Under the pieces are notes generated by a model that was not told the DNA's origin, did no database searches, and saw only the letters and a list, made by a program, of their open reading frames with translations. From positions 167,865,608 through 167,929,607 of the forward strand of contig JAIOJX010000024.1 of NCBI GenBank assembly GCA_022376925.1: 64,000 nt of DNA, read 5' to 3'. Source of the DNA: Tragulus kanchil (lineage: Eukaryota; Chordata; Mammalia; Artiodactyla; Tragulidae). The translations under genes were made by a program, and so were the position numbers. Shown here in pieces: positions 23,945-35,989 of the stretch; the first letter of the stretch is position 1, and the number at the start of each line of letters is the position of its first letter.

Positions 23945-24316
23945 CTTCTGTGTTGTCGAGCGCTGAGTCACGTCTGACTGTTTGTGGCCCCATGGACTGC
24001 CGCACGCCGGGCTTCCCTGCCCTTTGCCATCTTCCAGAGTTTGCTCAAACTCATGTCCATGGAGTGGCAGCAAAGCCATCCAACCGTCTCATCTTCCATT
24101 GTCCCCTTCTCCCCCTGCATTCAATCTTCCCCAGGATCAGGGTCCTTTCCAATGAATTGGCTCTTCACATCAGGTGACCAGAGCTTTGGAGCTTCAGCTT
24201 CAACATCAGTCCTTCCCAAAGAATAGTCAGCGTTGATTTCCTTTAGGACTGATGGGTTTGATCTCCTTGGTTGATATCTCCTTGGTTGATCTGATTGGTT
24301 TGATATCCAAGGGACT
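23945..24316 (-). mobile_element. BovB (RTE LINE) 3' fragment
   Basis: Reverse-complement BovB 3' sequence: CCCCATGGACTGCCGCACGC, TTTCCAATGAATTGGCTCTT and TTTAGGACTGATGGGTTTGA. A duplicate lies at 25131-25502 through tandem duplication 5. Confidence 0.85.
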
Positions 24317-25130
24317 TCCTGCAGAATACGTGCTTTTGGATAAACTATAAAATTAGTCTCATGGTATTTCAGCTCCACAAAAACAAATTTCTCTTTGTAA
24401 AACAACTCAAACCTTCATTATATGAAACAGTTGAAAATTTACCCAAGATGTATTTAAGGAATGTAAAACCATTCAGAATAAATATGCAAACAAACATAAT
24501 GACCATTTTTCTGTAATTAGGCATTATCCACTATCCTGCCTGCCTTCCTGTTTTTTTAATTGAAGAGTTTTGCTGTTTACTGTCAAACATCAACATGAAT
24601 CAGCCATAGGCATACATATGTTCCCTCCCAGTTGAACTTTGCTCCTGTCTCCCTCCCCATTCCACACCTTTAGGTTGTTACAGAGCCCCTGTTTGAGTTC
24701 CCTTAGTCCCACAGAAAATTTCCATTGGTTGTCTGTTTTGCATATGGTAATTTAAATTTCCATGTTACGCTTTCCATATATCTCACCCATTCCTCCCTCC
24801 CCACAATGTCCACAAGTCTGTTCTCTATGTCTGTTTCTCCGTTGCTGCCCTCCGTAGACATTCATCAGTGTTATCTTTCTAGATTCCATATATGTGTTAG
24901 TATACAATATTTTATCTTTCTTTCTGACTTCAGTCTGTATAATAGGCTCTAGATTCATCCACCTCACTAGAACATTTCTTTTTATGACCGAGTAATATTC
25001 CACTGTATATATGTACCACTGCTTCTTTATCTACTCATCCTACTGTCCCTCGTAGTGACTGTCAAATGGAGCCTTCCTTGCTGTTTCCCATTCAGATATG
25101 TTTACTAATTCTCCACCGTGACTCACTTGG

Positions 25131-25502
25131 CTTCTGTGTTGTCGAGCGCTGAGTCACGTCTGACTGTTTGTGGCCCCATGGACTGCCGCACGCCGGGCTT
25201 CCCTGCCCTTTGCCATCTTCCAGAGTTTGCTCAAACTCATGTCCATGGAGTGGCAGCAAAGCCATCCAACCGTCTCATCTTCCATTGTCCCCTTCTCCCC
25301 CTGCATTCAATCTTCCCCAGGATCAGGGTCCTTTCCAATGAATTGGCTCTTCACATCAGGTGACCAGAGCTTTGGAGCTTCAGCTTCAACATCAGTCCTT
25401 CCAATGAATAGTCAGCGTTGATTTCCTTTAGGACTGATGGGTTTGATCTCCTTGGTTGATATCTCCTTGGTTGATCTGATTGGTTTGATATCCAAGGGAC
25501 TT
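25131..25502 (-). mobile_element. BovB 3' fragment (duplicate copy)
   Basis: Same element as 23945-24316, repeated at offset 1186, with a few bases missing near 25402 relative to the first. Confidence 0.83.
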
Positions 25503-26856
25503 CCTGCAGAATACGTGCTTTTGGATAAACTATAAAATTAGTCTCATGGTATTTCAGCTCCACAAAAACAAATTTCTCTTTGTAAAACAACTCAAACCTT
25601 CATTATATGAAACAGTTGAAAATTTACCCAAGATGTATTTAAGGAATGTAAAACCATTCAGAATAAATATGCAAACAAACATAATGACCATTTTTCTGTA
25701 ATTAGGCATTATCCACTATCCTGCCTGCCTTCCTGTTTTTTTAATTGAAGAGTTTTGCTGTTTACTGTCAAACATCAACATGAATCAGCCATAGGCATAC
25801 ATATGTTCCCTCCCAGTTGAACTTTGCTCCTGTCTCCCTCCCCATTCCACACCTTTAGGTTGTTACAGAGCCCCTGTTTGAGTTCCCTTAGTCCCACAGA
25901 AAATTTCCATTGGTTGTCTGTTTTGCATATGGTAATTTAAATTTCCATGTTACGCTTTCCATATATCTCACCCATTCCTCCCTCCCCACAATGTCCACAA
26001 GTCTGTTCTCTATGTCTGTTTCTCCGTTGCTGCCCTCCGTAGACATTCATCAGTGTTATCTTTCTAGATTCCATATATGTGTTAGTATACAATATTTTAT
26101 CTTTCTTTCTGACTTCAGTCTGTATAATAGGCTCTAGATTCATCCACCTCACTAGAACATTTCTTTTTATGACCGAGTAATATTCCACTGTATATATGTA
26201 CCACTGCTTCTTTATCTACTCATCTGTTGATGGACATCTAGGTTACTTCCATGTTCTAGTTATTATAAATAGTGCTGCAATGAATGATGGGGTACATGTG
26301 TCTTTCTCCATTTTGGTATGCCTAGTAGTGGGATTGCTGGGTCATAGGGTGGTTTTATTCATAGCTTTTAAAGGAATCTCCACACTGTCTTCCATAATGA
26401 TTGCATCAGTTCACATTCCCATCAACAGTGTAAGAGGGTTCCCTTTTCTCTACACCCCTTCCAGCATTTATTGTTCATAGACTTTTTGATGATGGCCATT
26501 CTGACTGGTGTGAGGTGATATCTCATTGTAGTTTTGATTTGCATTTCTCTAACAGTGAGCAATGTTAAGCGTCTTTTCATGTGTTTGTTGACCATCCATA
26601 TATCTTCTTTGTAGAGATGTCTGTTTAGGTCTTTTTATCACTTTTTGAATGGGTTGTTTGTTTTTTTGGTATTGAGTTGTATGAACTGCTTGTATATTTT
26701 GGAAATTAACCCTTTGTCAGTTGTTTCATTTGCTATTATTTTCTCCCATTCTGAAGGTTGGCTTTTCATCTTGTTTATAGTTTCCCTTGTTGTTCAAAAG
26801 CTTTTAAGTTCAGTTAGGTCCCACTTGTTTATTTTTGTTTTTATTTCCATTACTCT

Positions 26857-29150
26857 AGCAGGTGGCTCATAGAAGATCTTGCTTTGATTGATGTCATTGA
26901 GCGTTCTGCCTATGATTTCCTCTAAGAGTTGTATAGTTCTGGTCTTACAGCTAGGTCTTTTATCCATTTTGAGTTTATCTTTGTGTATGGTGTTAGGAAG
27001 TTTTCCAACTTCATTCTTTTACATGTAGCTATCCAGTTTTCCCAGCATCACTTATTGAAGAGGCTGGTTTTGTCCCATTGTATATTTTTGCCTCCTTTGT
27101 CAAAAACAAGGTACCCTATAAGTGCGTGGGTTTACCCCTGGACTATCTTATCTTATTCCATTGATCTATATTTCTGTTTTTGTGCCAGTACCATACTATC
27201 TTGATAATTATTGCTTTGTAGTAGTCTGAAGTTAGGAAGGTTGATTCCTCCATCTCCATTCTTCTTTCTCAAGACTACTTTGGCTAACCAGAGTCTTTTG
27301 TGTTTCCATATGAATTGTGATTTTTTTGGTTCTAGTTCTTTGAAAAATACTATTAGTAATTTGATAGGGATAGCACTGAATATGTAGATTACATTTGGTA
27401 GTATAGTCATTTTCATGATATTGATTCTTCCAACCCAGGAACATGGAATATCTCTCCATCTGTTTATGTCATCTTTGATTTCTTTCATTTGTGTCTTATA
27501 ATTTTCTATATACACTTCTTTTGTCTCCTTCAGTAGGTTTATTCCTAGATAGTTTATTCTTTTTGTTGCATTATGGAATGGGATTGATTCCTTGATTACT
27601 CTTTCTGATTTTTCATTGTTAGTATATATGACCTGACTTAACCATGGTGTATGAACTTTTTATGTGTTGTTGAATTTTGTTTGATAGAATTTTGTTGAGG
27701 ATTTTTGAGGAATGCAACTGATTTCTGTGTATTGATTTTATATCCTGTGACTTATCTAAATTAACTGAGTGTCTCTAGTAATTTTCTGATAGTATCTTTA
27801 GGGTTTTCTGTGTATAATATCATGTCATCTGCAAATGGTGAGAGTTTTAGTTCTTCTTTTTCAATCTGGATTGCTTTTATTTTTTTTCTCTAATTCCCAT
27901 AGCCAGGACCTCCAAGACTACGCTAAAAAATAATAGTAGTGAGAGTACACACCCCTGTCTTGTTCTTGTTCTTAGAGGGAAAGCTTTCAGTTTTTCATCA
28001 TTAAGAATGTTTATTGTGGGCTTATCAAAGCAGGTGGCTCATAGAAGATCTTGCTTTGATTGATGTCATTGAGCGTTCTGCCTATGATTTCCTCTAAGAG
28101 TTGTATAGTTCTGGTCACAATTTTTCTTTTTTCTTTTAAACTTTTTTGTAGCTATCCAGTTTTCCCAGCATCACTTATTGAAGAGGCTGGTTTTGTCCCA
28201 TTGTATATTTTTGCCTCCTTTGTCAAAAACAAGGTACCCTATAAGTGCGTGGGTTTACCCCTGGACTATCTTATCTTATTCCATTGATCTATATTTCTGT
28301 TTTTGTGCCAGTACCATACTATCTTGATAATTATTGCTTTGTAGTAGTCTGAAGTTAGGAAGGTTGATTCCTCCATCTCCATTCTTCTTTCTCAAGACTA
28401 CTTTGGCTAACCAGAGTCTTTTGTGTTTCCATATGAATTGTGATTTTTTTGGTTCTAGTTCTTTGAAAAATACTATTAGTAATTTGATAGGGATAGCACT
28501 GAATATGTAGATTACATTTGGTAGTATAGTCATTTTCATGATATTGATTCTTCCAACCCAGGAACATGGAATATCTCTCCATCTGTTTATGTCATCTTTG
28601 ATTTCTTTCATTTGTGTCTTATAATTTTCTATATACACTTCTTTTGTCTCCTTCAGTAGGTTTATTCCTAGATAGTTTATTCTTTTTGTTGCATTATGGA
28701 ATGGGATTGATTCCTTGATTACTCTTTCTGATTTTTCATTGTTAGTATATATGACCTGACTTAACCATGGTGTATGAACTTTTTATGTGTTGTTGAATTT
28801 TGTTTGATAGAATTTTGTTGAGGATTTTTGAGGAATGCAACTGATTTCTGTGTATTGATTTTATATCCTGTGACTTATCTAAATTAACTGAGTGTCTCTA
28901 GTAATTTTCTGATAGTATCTTTAGGGTTTTCTGTGTATAATATCATGTCATCTGCAAATGGTGAGAGTTTTAGTTCTTCTTTTTCAATCTGGATTGCTTT
29001 TATTTTTTTTCTCTAATTCCCATAGCCAGGACCTCCAAGACTACGCTAAAAAATAATAGTAGTGAGAGTACACACCCCTGTCTTGTTCTTGTTCTTAGAG
29101 GGAAAGCTTTCAGTTTTTCATCATTAAGAATGTTTATTGTGGGCTTATCA
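26857..29150. repeat. Tandem duplication 6 (unit about 1.17/1.12 kb, garbled patch)
   Basis: 26857-28027 repeats as 28029-29150. Near the start of the second unit, about 80 bases (26940-27020) are replaced by a shorter T-rich run at about 28117-28148 that does not resemble the LINE-1 around it. Confidence 0.95.
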
Positions 29151-29249
29151 TATATGGCTTTCAGTATGTTGAGGTAGGTTCCTTCTATGCCCATTTTTTG
29201 AAGAGTCTTTTTTTTTTTTTGAGTGTTAAATTTATTTTTATTTATTTAT

Positions 29250-29660
29250 TTTTTTAATTAAAGTTTTTTTATTTGCATTGAAATATAGTCAACGAACACT
29301 GCCGTGATAGTTTTAGGTGGACAGCAAAGGGACTCCGCCATACACATACATGGGTCCATTTTCCCCAAGCTCCCCTCCCACCCAAGCGGCCACACAACAT
29401 GGAGCAGAGCTCCCCGTGCTCTGCAGTAGGTCCTTGTGGGTTAATTCCTCCTGTGCAGCCCCGTGCCTTGTCTTTCTCCCCACTTCTGCTTCACGGCTGC
29501 AGGTGGACAGCAGAGCCGTGTCCCAGCAGGCCCACCTTTATCTATCTCCCCGGCGACCTTCCGTCCAGGCCTCTGAGCAGCTGGAAACCGAGCTTCTGAT
29601 GTCCTCTAGGGGACCACTTTCTTCTTCATGTGAAAGACATCCGTGGCCCCCACTGATTTT
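29250..29660 (-). mobile_element. Older LINE-1 3'UTR fragment
   Basis: AAATATAGTCAACGAACACT and TTTTAGGTGGACAGCAAAGG are typical of artiodactyl L1 3' ends read in reverse. No ORF2 remains. The upper boundary is approximate. Confidence 0.55.
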
Positions 29661-30013
29661 GCAAACATTTCATGGCCAGCATTTACCCTTTATTTATTTA
29701 TTTATTTTTAAACCTTTATTTTACTTTTAACTTTTACAGAGCTTTGTTGTTCACAGACATGCATGTTCTCAGATTAGTCACATGTATATCCCCCCCTTCC
29801 CTCCCCTCCCGACCATCACACAGCACCCCTGAAGGATCCCCTTTTCTCACAGAGCAATGACTAGAGCTATTTTCTTCACTTATGATAGTACAGGCCTTCA
29901 TGCTACTTCCTATACGCCTCTCACCCACTGTTCCTTCCCCACAATGTCCATATGTCCACTGTCCATGTCTGTCTTTCTGTCGTTTCACTGCATGTGCCAT
30001 CATCACCATCCTA

Positions 30014-31978
30014 CTAGATTCCATATATATGTGTTAATATACTGTATTTGTCCTTCTCTTTCTGACTGACTTCACTTTTTAGGATACGTTCTAGATCCAG
30101 CCACCTCATTAGGGCTGATTCTTCTGCATTTCTCTTTACAGCTGTGTAGTATTCCATTGTATATATGTACCAGGGCTTCTTTATCCATTCGTTCGTCGAT
30201 GGGCATCTAGGTTCCTTCCATGTTCTAGCTATTGTATAGAGAGCTGCAATGAACATTGGGGTACAGGTGCTTCTTTCAGTTTTGATTTCATCAGGGTATA
30301 AGCCTAAGAGTGGGATTGCTGGGTCATATGGTGCTTCTATTTTTAGTTTTTTAAGAAATCTCCAGACTGTCTTCCATAGAGGTTGTATCAATTTACACTC
30401 CCACCAGCAATGCAGGAGTGTTCCCTTTTCTCCGCAGCCTCTCCAGCATTTATTGTCTGTCGATTTGTGGATGATGGCCATTCTGACGGGTGTGAGGTGA
30501 TATCTCATTGTAGTTTTGATTTGCATTTCTCTAATTATTAGTGAAGTTGAGCATTGTTTCATGTGTTTTTGGGCCATCTGTATGTCATCGTTGGAGAGGT
30601 GTCTGTTTAGGTCCTTTTCCCATTTTTGGATTGGGTTGTTCGTTTTTCCAGTGCTGAGTTGTCTCAGTTGCTTGTAGATTTTGGAGATTAATTCTTTGTC
30701 TGTTGTTTCATTTGCTATGATTTTCTCCCACTCTGTGGGCTGTCTGTTCAGCTTTTTTGTAATTTCTTTAGCAGTACAAAAGCTTTTAAGTTTCATTAGG
30801 TCCCACATGTTCATTTGTCTTTTTAGTTCCACTATTCTAGTAGGTGGGTCAGAGAAGATCTTGCTTTGATTGATGTCCTTGAGGGTTTTGCCTATATTCT
30901 CCTCTAAGAGTTTGATGGTTTCTGGCCTTACATTTAAGTCTTTAATCCATTTTGAGTTGATCTTTGTGTATGGTGTCAGGGTATGTTCCAACTTCATTTT
31001 CTTGCATGTAGCTGTCCAATTTTCCCAGCACCATTTGTTGAAGAGGCTGTCTTTGTCCCATTTTATATGTTCGCCTCCTTTGTCAAAAATAAGGTACCCA
31101 TAGGTGCGTGGCTTTATCTCTGGGTTCTCAATCTTGTTCCATTGGTTGATATTTCTGTTTTTGTGCCAGTACCATACTGTCTTGAGGACTGTTGCTTTGT
31201 AGTAGAGTCTGAAGTTGGGGAGGCTGATCCCCCCAGCTCCATTCTTCTTCCTGAGGATTGCTTTGGCTATTCGAGGTCTTTTGTGTTTCCATATGAACTG
31301 TGTTATTCGTTGGTCTAGTTCTGTGAAGAATGTTACTGGAAGTTTGATAGGGATCGCATTGAATCTATAGATGACATTTGGTAGTATGGTCATTTTCACA
31401 ATATTGATTCTCCCGACCCAGGAACACGGAATATTTCTCCATCTGTTTAACTCTTCTTTAATGTCTCTCATGAGTGTCTTGTAATTTTCTGTGTACAGTT
31501 CTTTTGTTTCTTTGGGTAGGTTTATTCCTAGATATTTGATTCTTTTGGTTGCGATGGTGAAGGGGATTGCCTTTTTGATTTCGTTTTCTGATTTTTCATT
31601 GTTTGTGTATAGGAATGCCAGTGATTTCTGTATATTGATTTTATATCCTACAACTTTGCTGAATTCGCTGATTAACTCTAGTAGTTTTGTAATAGTGTCT
31701 TTGGGATTTTCTATGTATAATATCATGTCATCTGCAAATAGAGAGAGTTTGACTTCTTCTTTTCCAATCTGGATTCCTTTTATTTCTTTCTCTTCTCTTA
31801 TTGCTATTGCTAGAACTTCCAGGACTATGTTGAATAGTAGTGGTGAAAGTGGACACCCTTGTCTTGTTCCTGATCTTAGAGGGAATGCGTTGAGTTTTTC
31901 ACCATTGAGGATAATGTTCGCTGTGGGCTTCTTATATATGGCTTTCACTATGTTAAGATAAGTTCCTTCTGTGCCCAT
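30014..31978 (-). pseudogene. LINE-1 ORF2 C-terminal part (reverse transcriptase), 654 codons open
   Basis: This is the largest open frame in the window. It encodes the catalytic and C-terminal parts of the L1 ORF2 protein: the RT palm with FADD, the thumb, and the cysteine-rich end. A full ORF2 also has an N-terminal endonuclease, which is missing. The frame is lost at the T-run just above 31978, so the start methionine here is only the first after the break. It is remnant transposon protein, not a host gene. Confidence 0.9.
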
Positions 31979-33503
31979 TTTTTGAAGAGTCTTTTTTTTT
32001 TAATCATAAATGGGTGCTGGATTTTATCAAAGGCTTCTTCTGCATCTCTTGAGATTATCATGTGATTTTTGTCTCTCAAGTTTGTTGATATGGTGTATCA
32101 CATTGATTGATTTGTGGATATTGAAGAATCCTTGCATGCCTGGGATGAACCCAGCTTGATCATGGTTTATGAGCTTTTGAATGTGTTGTTGAATTCTGTT
32201 TGATAGAATTTTGTTGAGGATTTTTGCACCTACGTTCATCAGTGATATTAGCCTTAATTTTATTTTTGTTTGTGTTGTCTTTGCCTGGTTTTGGTATCAG
32301 GGTAATGGTGGCATTGTAGAATGAGTTTGGAAGTGTTCCTTCATGTGCAATGTTTAGAGTCTGAAGTTGGGGAGGCTGATCCCCCCAGCTCCATTCTTCT
32401 TCCTGAGGATTGCTTTGGCTATTCGAGGTCTTTTGTGTTTCCATATGAACTGTGTTATTCGTTGGTCTAGTTCTGTGAAGAATGTTACTGGAAGTTTGAT
32501 AGGGATCGCATTGAATCTATAGATGACATTTGGTAGTATGGTCATTTTCACAATATTGATTCTCCCGACCCAGGAACACGGAATATTTCTCCATCTGTTT
32601 AACTCTTCTTTAATGTCTCTCATGAGTGTCTTGTAATTTTCTGTGTACAGTTCTTTTGTTTCTTTGGGTAGGTTTATTCCTAGATATTTGATTCTTTTGG
32701 TTGCGATGGTGAAGGGGATTGCCTTTTTGATTTCGTTTTCTGATTTTTCATTGTTTGTGTATAGGAATGCCAGTGATTTCTGTATATTGATTTTATATCC
32801 TACAACTTTGCTGAATTCGCTGATTAACTCTAGTAGTTTTGTAATAGTGTCTTTGGGATTTTCTATGTATAATATCATGTCATCTGCAAATAGAGAGAGT
32901 TTGACTTCTTCTTTTCCAATCTGGATTCCTTTTATTTCTTTCTCTTCTCTTATTGCTATTGCTAGAACTTCCAGGACTATGTTGAATAGTAGTGGTGAAA
33001 GTGGACACCCTTGTCTTGTTCCTGATCTTAGAGGGAATGCGTTGAGTTTTTCACCATTGAGGATAATGTTCGCTGTGGGCTTCTTATATATGGCTTTCAC
33101 TATGTTAAGATAAGTTCCTTCTATGCCCATTTTTTGAAGAGTCTTTTTTTTTTAATCATAAATGGGTGCTGGATTTTATCAAAGGCTTCTTCTGCATCTC
33201 TTGAGATTATCATGTGATTTTTGTCTCTCAAGTTTGTTGATATGGTGTATCACATTGATTGATTTGTGGATATTGAAGAATCCTTGCATGCCTGGGATGA
33301 ACCCAGCTTGATCATGGTTTATGAGCTTTTGAATGTGTTGTTGAATTCTGTTTGATAGAATTTTGTTGAGGATTTTTGCACCTACGTTCATCAGTGATAT
33401 TAGCCTTAATTTTATTTTTGTTTGTGTTGTCTTTGCCTGGTTTTGGTATCAGGGTAATGGTGGCATTGTAGAATGAGTTTGGAAGTGTTCCTTCATGTGC
33501 AAT
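31203..33503. repeat. Tandem duplication 7 (unit 1152 bp, inside LINE-1)
   Basis: 31203-32351 repeats as 32355-33503 at a constant 1152 offset with essentially one substitution noted (near 31971/33123). It splits the ORF2 reading frame of the surrounding LINE-1. Confidence 0.97.
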
Positions 33504-33872
33504 TTTTGGAAAGAGTTTTAGAAGGATAGGCATTAGCTCTTCTCTAAATGTTTGATAGAATTCATCTGTGATGCTTCCTGGTCCTGAGCTTTTATTTATT
33601 GGAAGATTTGTGATCCCAGTTTTGATTACAGTGCTTGAAATTGGATTGTTCATAATTTCCATTTCTTCCTGGTTCAGTCTTGGAAGACTGAACTTTTCTA
33701 AGAATCTGTCCATTTCTTCCAGGTTGTCCATTTTATCACCATACAGCTGTTCATAATAGTCTCATAATCCTTTGTATTTCTGCACTGTCTGTTGTAACCA
33801 CTCCTTTTTCGTTTCTAATTTTGTTGATTTGATTCTCATATCTGTTTTCCTTGATGAGAATCTGGCTAAATG

Positions 33873-34810
33873 TTAGAGAAGAATGTCTGAAGTACATTGA
33901 GGAGGCCACTGAGAAACTAAGTAAGCAGCACCAGTGCATCAGAGCCTACCATCCCAAGTGGGGCCTGGACAGCGCCCGGTGCCTAACTGGATCCCACAAA
34001 ACCGACAGCTTCTCTGCCAGTGAGCGTGGCCAGCTGTGGTGCTCGCATCCACATTCTTCAGGGAAGGCGGCTAGGAGAAGAAGGGCTACTCTGAAGACCA
34101 CTTTGCGTCTGTCAACTGTGACCCCTTTGCTGTGACGGAATCCCTTATCTACACGTCTTTTCAACGAAACTGGAGAGGAGCCCTTCCAGTGTAAGCACTA
34201 ACTAGAGTAGGCTTGCAGTCTTCTAAAGCCTTCCTCATTCTACACCCGCTCCCACGCTCACCCTCTCCATGTTATAATAGCTGTAACTCAAAGAGTGGAA
34301 CACAAGGTTTTATTATTATTATTATTATTATTATTCTCTACGCCCAGTTAATCACTCTTGCTTCCTCTGGTTGGGATTGAGGGGTCAAGGTCTTAATCAC
34401 TTCACAACACCTATCTACCCTCCTCCCTCTTTTCTTTTTCCTGTCACTGAAGCTTTCTAGTGTGTTAGTTGGGAGCGGGGTTGGGAAATATAACCACTAC
34501 TTCCATTTAATCAGGTGTGTTTGTCCAATAGGCCCAGCTGTCTGGACCGAGAGCGCAGTTGTGAAGGGAAGGCAAGGACTTTCTGAGCTGTAGCTGAGTT
34601 GGGGGTGGGGGGCTGGATTCTGCAGCTAGGTTAAGATTTCCCTTCTCGGTGGAACGCTCCATTACTTACAAGGTTGTAACCAACTTTCCAGTAAAGGGGA
34701 GAATTAGGGAGAATTAGGTGACCAGTCAGTGAGGAAAAACACCCTAGATCTTCTGCCTGGGACTTCATGCCCTGAGAAGTTCAGCATAAATGGACAGATA
34801 GGCCTCTCTC
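33873..34810. other. Unidentified stretch above LINE-1 number 2
   Basis: LINE-1 sequence stops sharply at about 33872. The following plus-strand frame opens [19 protein letters not shown] and stays open to 34135. It looks protein-like and could be part of a processed pseudogene, but I do not recognise the parent. A (TTA)n microsatellite lies at 34310-34335. Confidence 0.35.
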
Positions 34811-34815
34811 TCTCT

Positions 34816-35144
34816 TTTTTTTTTAAAGATTTATTTATTTATTTATTTTGGGCGAGGGTCGGGTTGGGAAGGGAGGGGAGCGGGCGGGCCACTTCTATTG
34901 GTCTTTCGTTTCTCTATGTTCATCCGTCTTTGTTCTTCGGCTCCTGTGGGCCTCCCATCGCGGTGGCCTCTGTTGTCGCAGAGCACTGGCTCTGGGCGCA
35001 TGCGCTCCAGAGCTCCGGCTCGGTGATTGGACACATGGGTCCAGCCGCTCCGCGGCACGTGGGATCTTCCCAGGCCAGGGCTCGAACCGGCGCCCCTTGC
35101 ACTGCAAGGCGGTGTCCTTACCCACTGGACCACCAGGGGAAGCC
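34816..35144 (-). mobile_element. CHR-type SINE, full length
   Basis: A T-run, a long CpG-rich body and a minus-strand tRNA-like head ending ACCACCAGGGGAAGCC. Imperfect flanking repeats (CAGATAGGCCTCTCTC and CAGATAGCCCTCTCTT) mark the target site. It is visually about 94% similar to the copy at 45139. Confidence 0.9.
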
Positions 35145-35501
35145 AGATAGCCCTCTCTTAAAAGAAAATGTTCTCGTCATTTGGTCCTCCGTTTATGACA
35201 CAAAGCAGAGCAGTATTTTTATATTTAAGTGTAAAAACAACAGATTGTGTATATGGGTGTGCAGATAAATGCATGTTTTCTCTTAAGGGAGAGACGGCCA
35301 TTCTGGTTACAGGAAGCCCCAGTTTGAGGCTAGTAGCCTGGTTAGAAACAGGACCTCCTTTTGGGTGCTGGTGGGGTGGGGCTGTGTGGGGCATTCCCTC
35401 GCTCACTTCAGGGCCCCTGTGTGCCCGGGTCCCCCTTCTGGGGAGGCTGACCCTGGTTGGTTAACAGGTGGAAGCCATGCGAGCAGTAGCCGTCACCTGA
35501 G

Positions 35502-35591
35502 CCAGAAGCAGTTCCTCTAGAATTAGTCAGAGACAAGAAAAAAAAATTATTATTTTTACATTTTGTTTTATTCTAGAGGAACTGCTTCTGG
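35502..35591. repeat. Perfect 22-bp inverted repeat with 46-bp loop
   Basis: Arm 1 at 35502-35523 is the exact reverse complement of arm 2 at 35570-35591 (core GTTCCTCTAGAAT against ATTCTAGAGGAAC). The loop is A/T-rich, and the match stops sharply at both ends of the arms. It is not part of a transposon that I recognise. Confidence 0.9.
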
Positions 35592-35989
35592 ATTTCCACC
35601 CCTCCTTTCCCCCCTTGCTGTGAGTGAGTCTGTCTAAGATGCTGTCCACCCCTGGCTGTGTCTCTGGGCCTGCTGTGGGGACAGATCAGACTCTAAACTG
35701 ACCCGCGCCTGTCTGTTCTCGCCTCCTGTGTCCACAGCTGTTAGAACGAGTGCATTTTCTTTTGTGGGGACAGTCACAGTCCTTTTATAAATTCCATAGT
35801 AACAGGGTCTGCCTCGTTGATGGTGCGTTGTTGTTTTTTTTGAACTTTTATTTTACTCCTAACGTTGATGGTATGGTTTTAATCTGTAGCTTAGACAGCT
35901 GGGGGGAAGGTTTTGTGTCCTCTTCCTTAGCCGCCCAGCTCCTGGGTTTCCGTTGTGATTTTGTCTTCACCCCTGCGTGTGGGGCGGCC

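Larger units (their letters stand above)
23862..26224. repeat. Tandem duplication 5 (unit about 1.19 kb)
   Basis: 23862-25039 repeats as 25048-26224, with eight filler bases. The unit contains a BovB 3' end and the 3' end of a LINE-1. Confidence 0.97.
24548..29210 (-). mobile_element. LINE-1 number 1, 5'-truncated, ORF2 broken
   Basis: The minus-strand 3'UTR near 24550-24780 is followed by ORF2 sequence read in several frames, such as the Met-Glu-Tyr-Tyr-Ser-Val-Ile-Lys C-terminal motif and [20 protein letters not shown]. It ends at a T-run near 29205. Tandem duplications 5 and 6 interrupt it and add about 2.3 kb. Frameshifts and stops leave no ORF2 longer than 120 residues, so it is inactive. 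Confidence 0.9.
29690..33872 (-). mobile_element. LINE-1 number 2, long ORF2, 5'-truncated
   Basis: A younger LINE-1 on the minus strand. The 3'UTR is around 29700-30010, and one open ORF2 stretch of 654 residues runs from 31978 to 30014. It covers the reverse transcriptase core, with [11 protein letters not shown] at residues 40-50 and the catalytic FADD at 81-84, and reaches the C-terminal Cys/His segment (CWRGCGEKG then HCWWEC). Upstream ORF2 pieces continue in other frames after a T-run at about 31990 and through tandem duplication 7. It stops near 33872 without ORF1 or 5'UTR. Confidence 0.93.
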
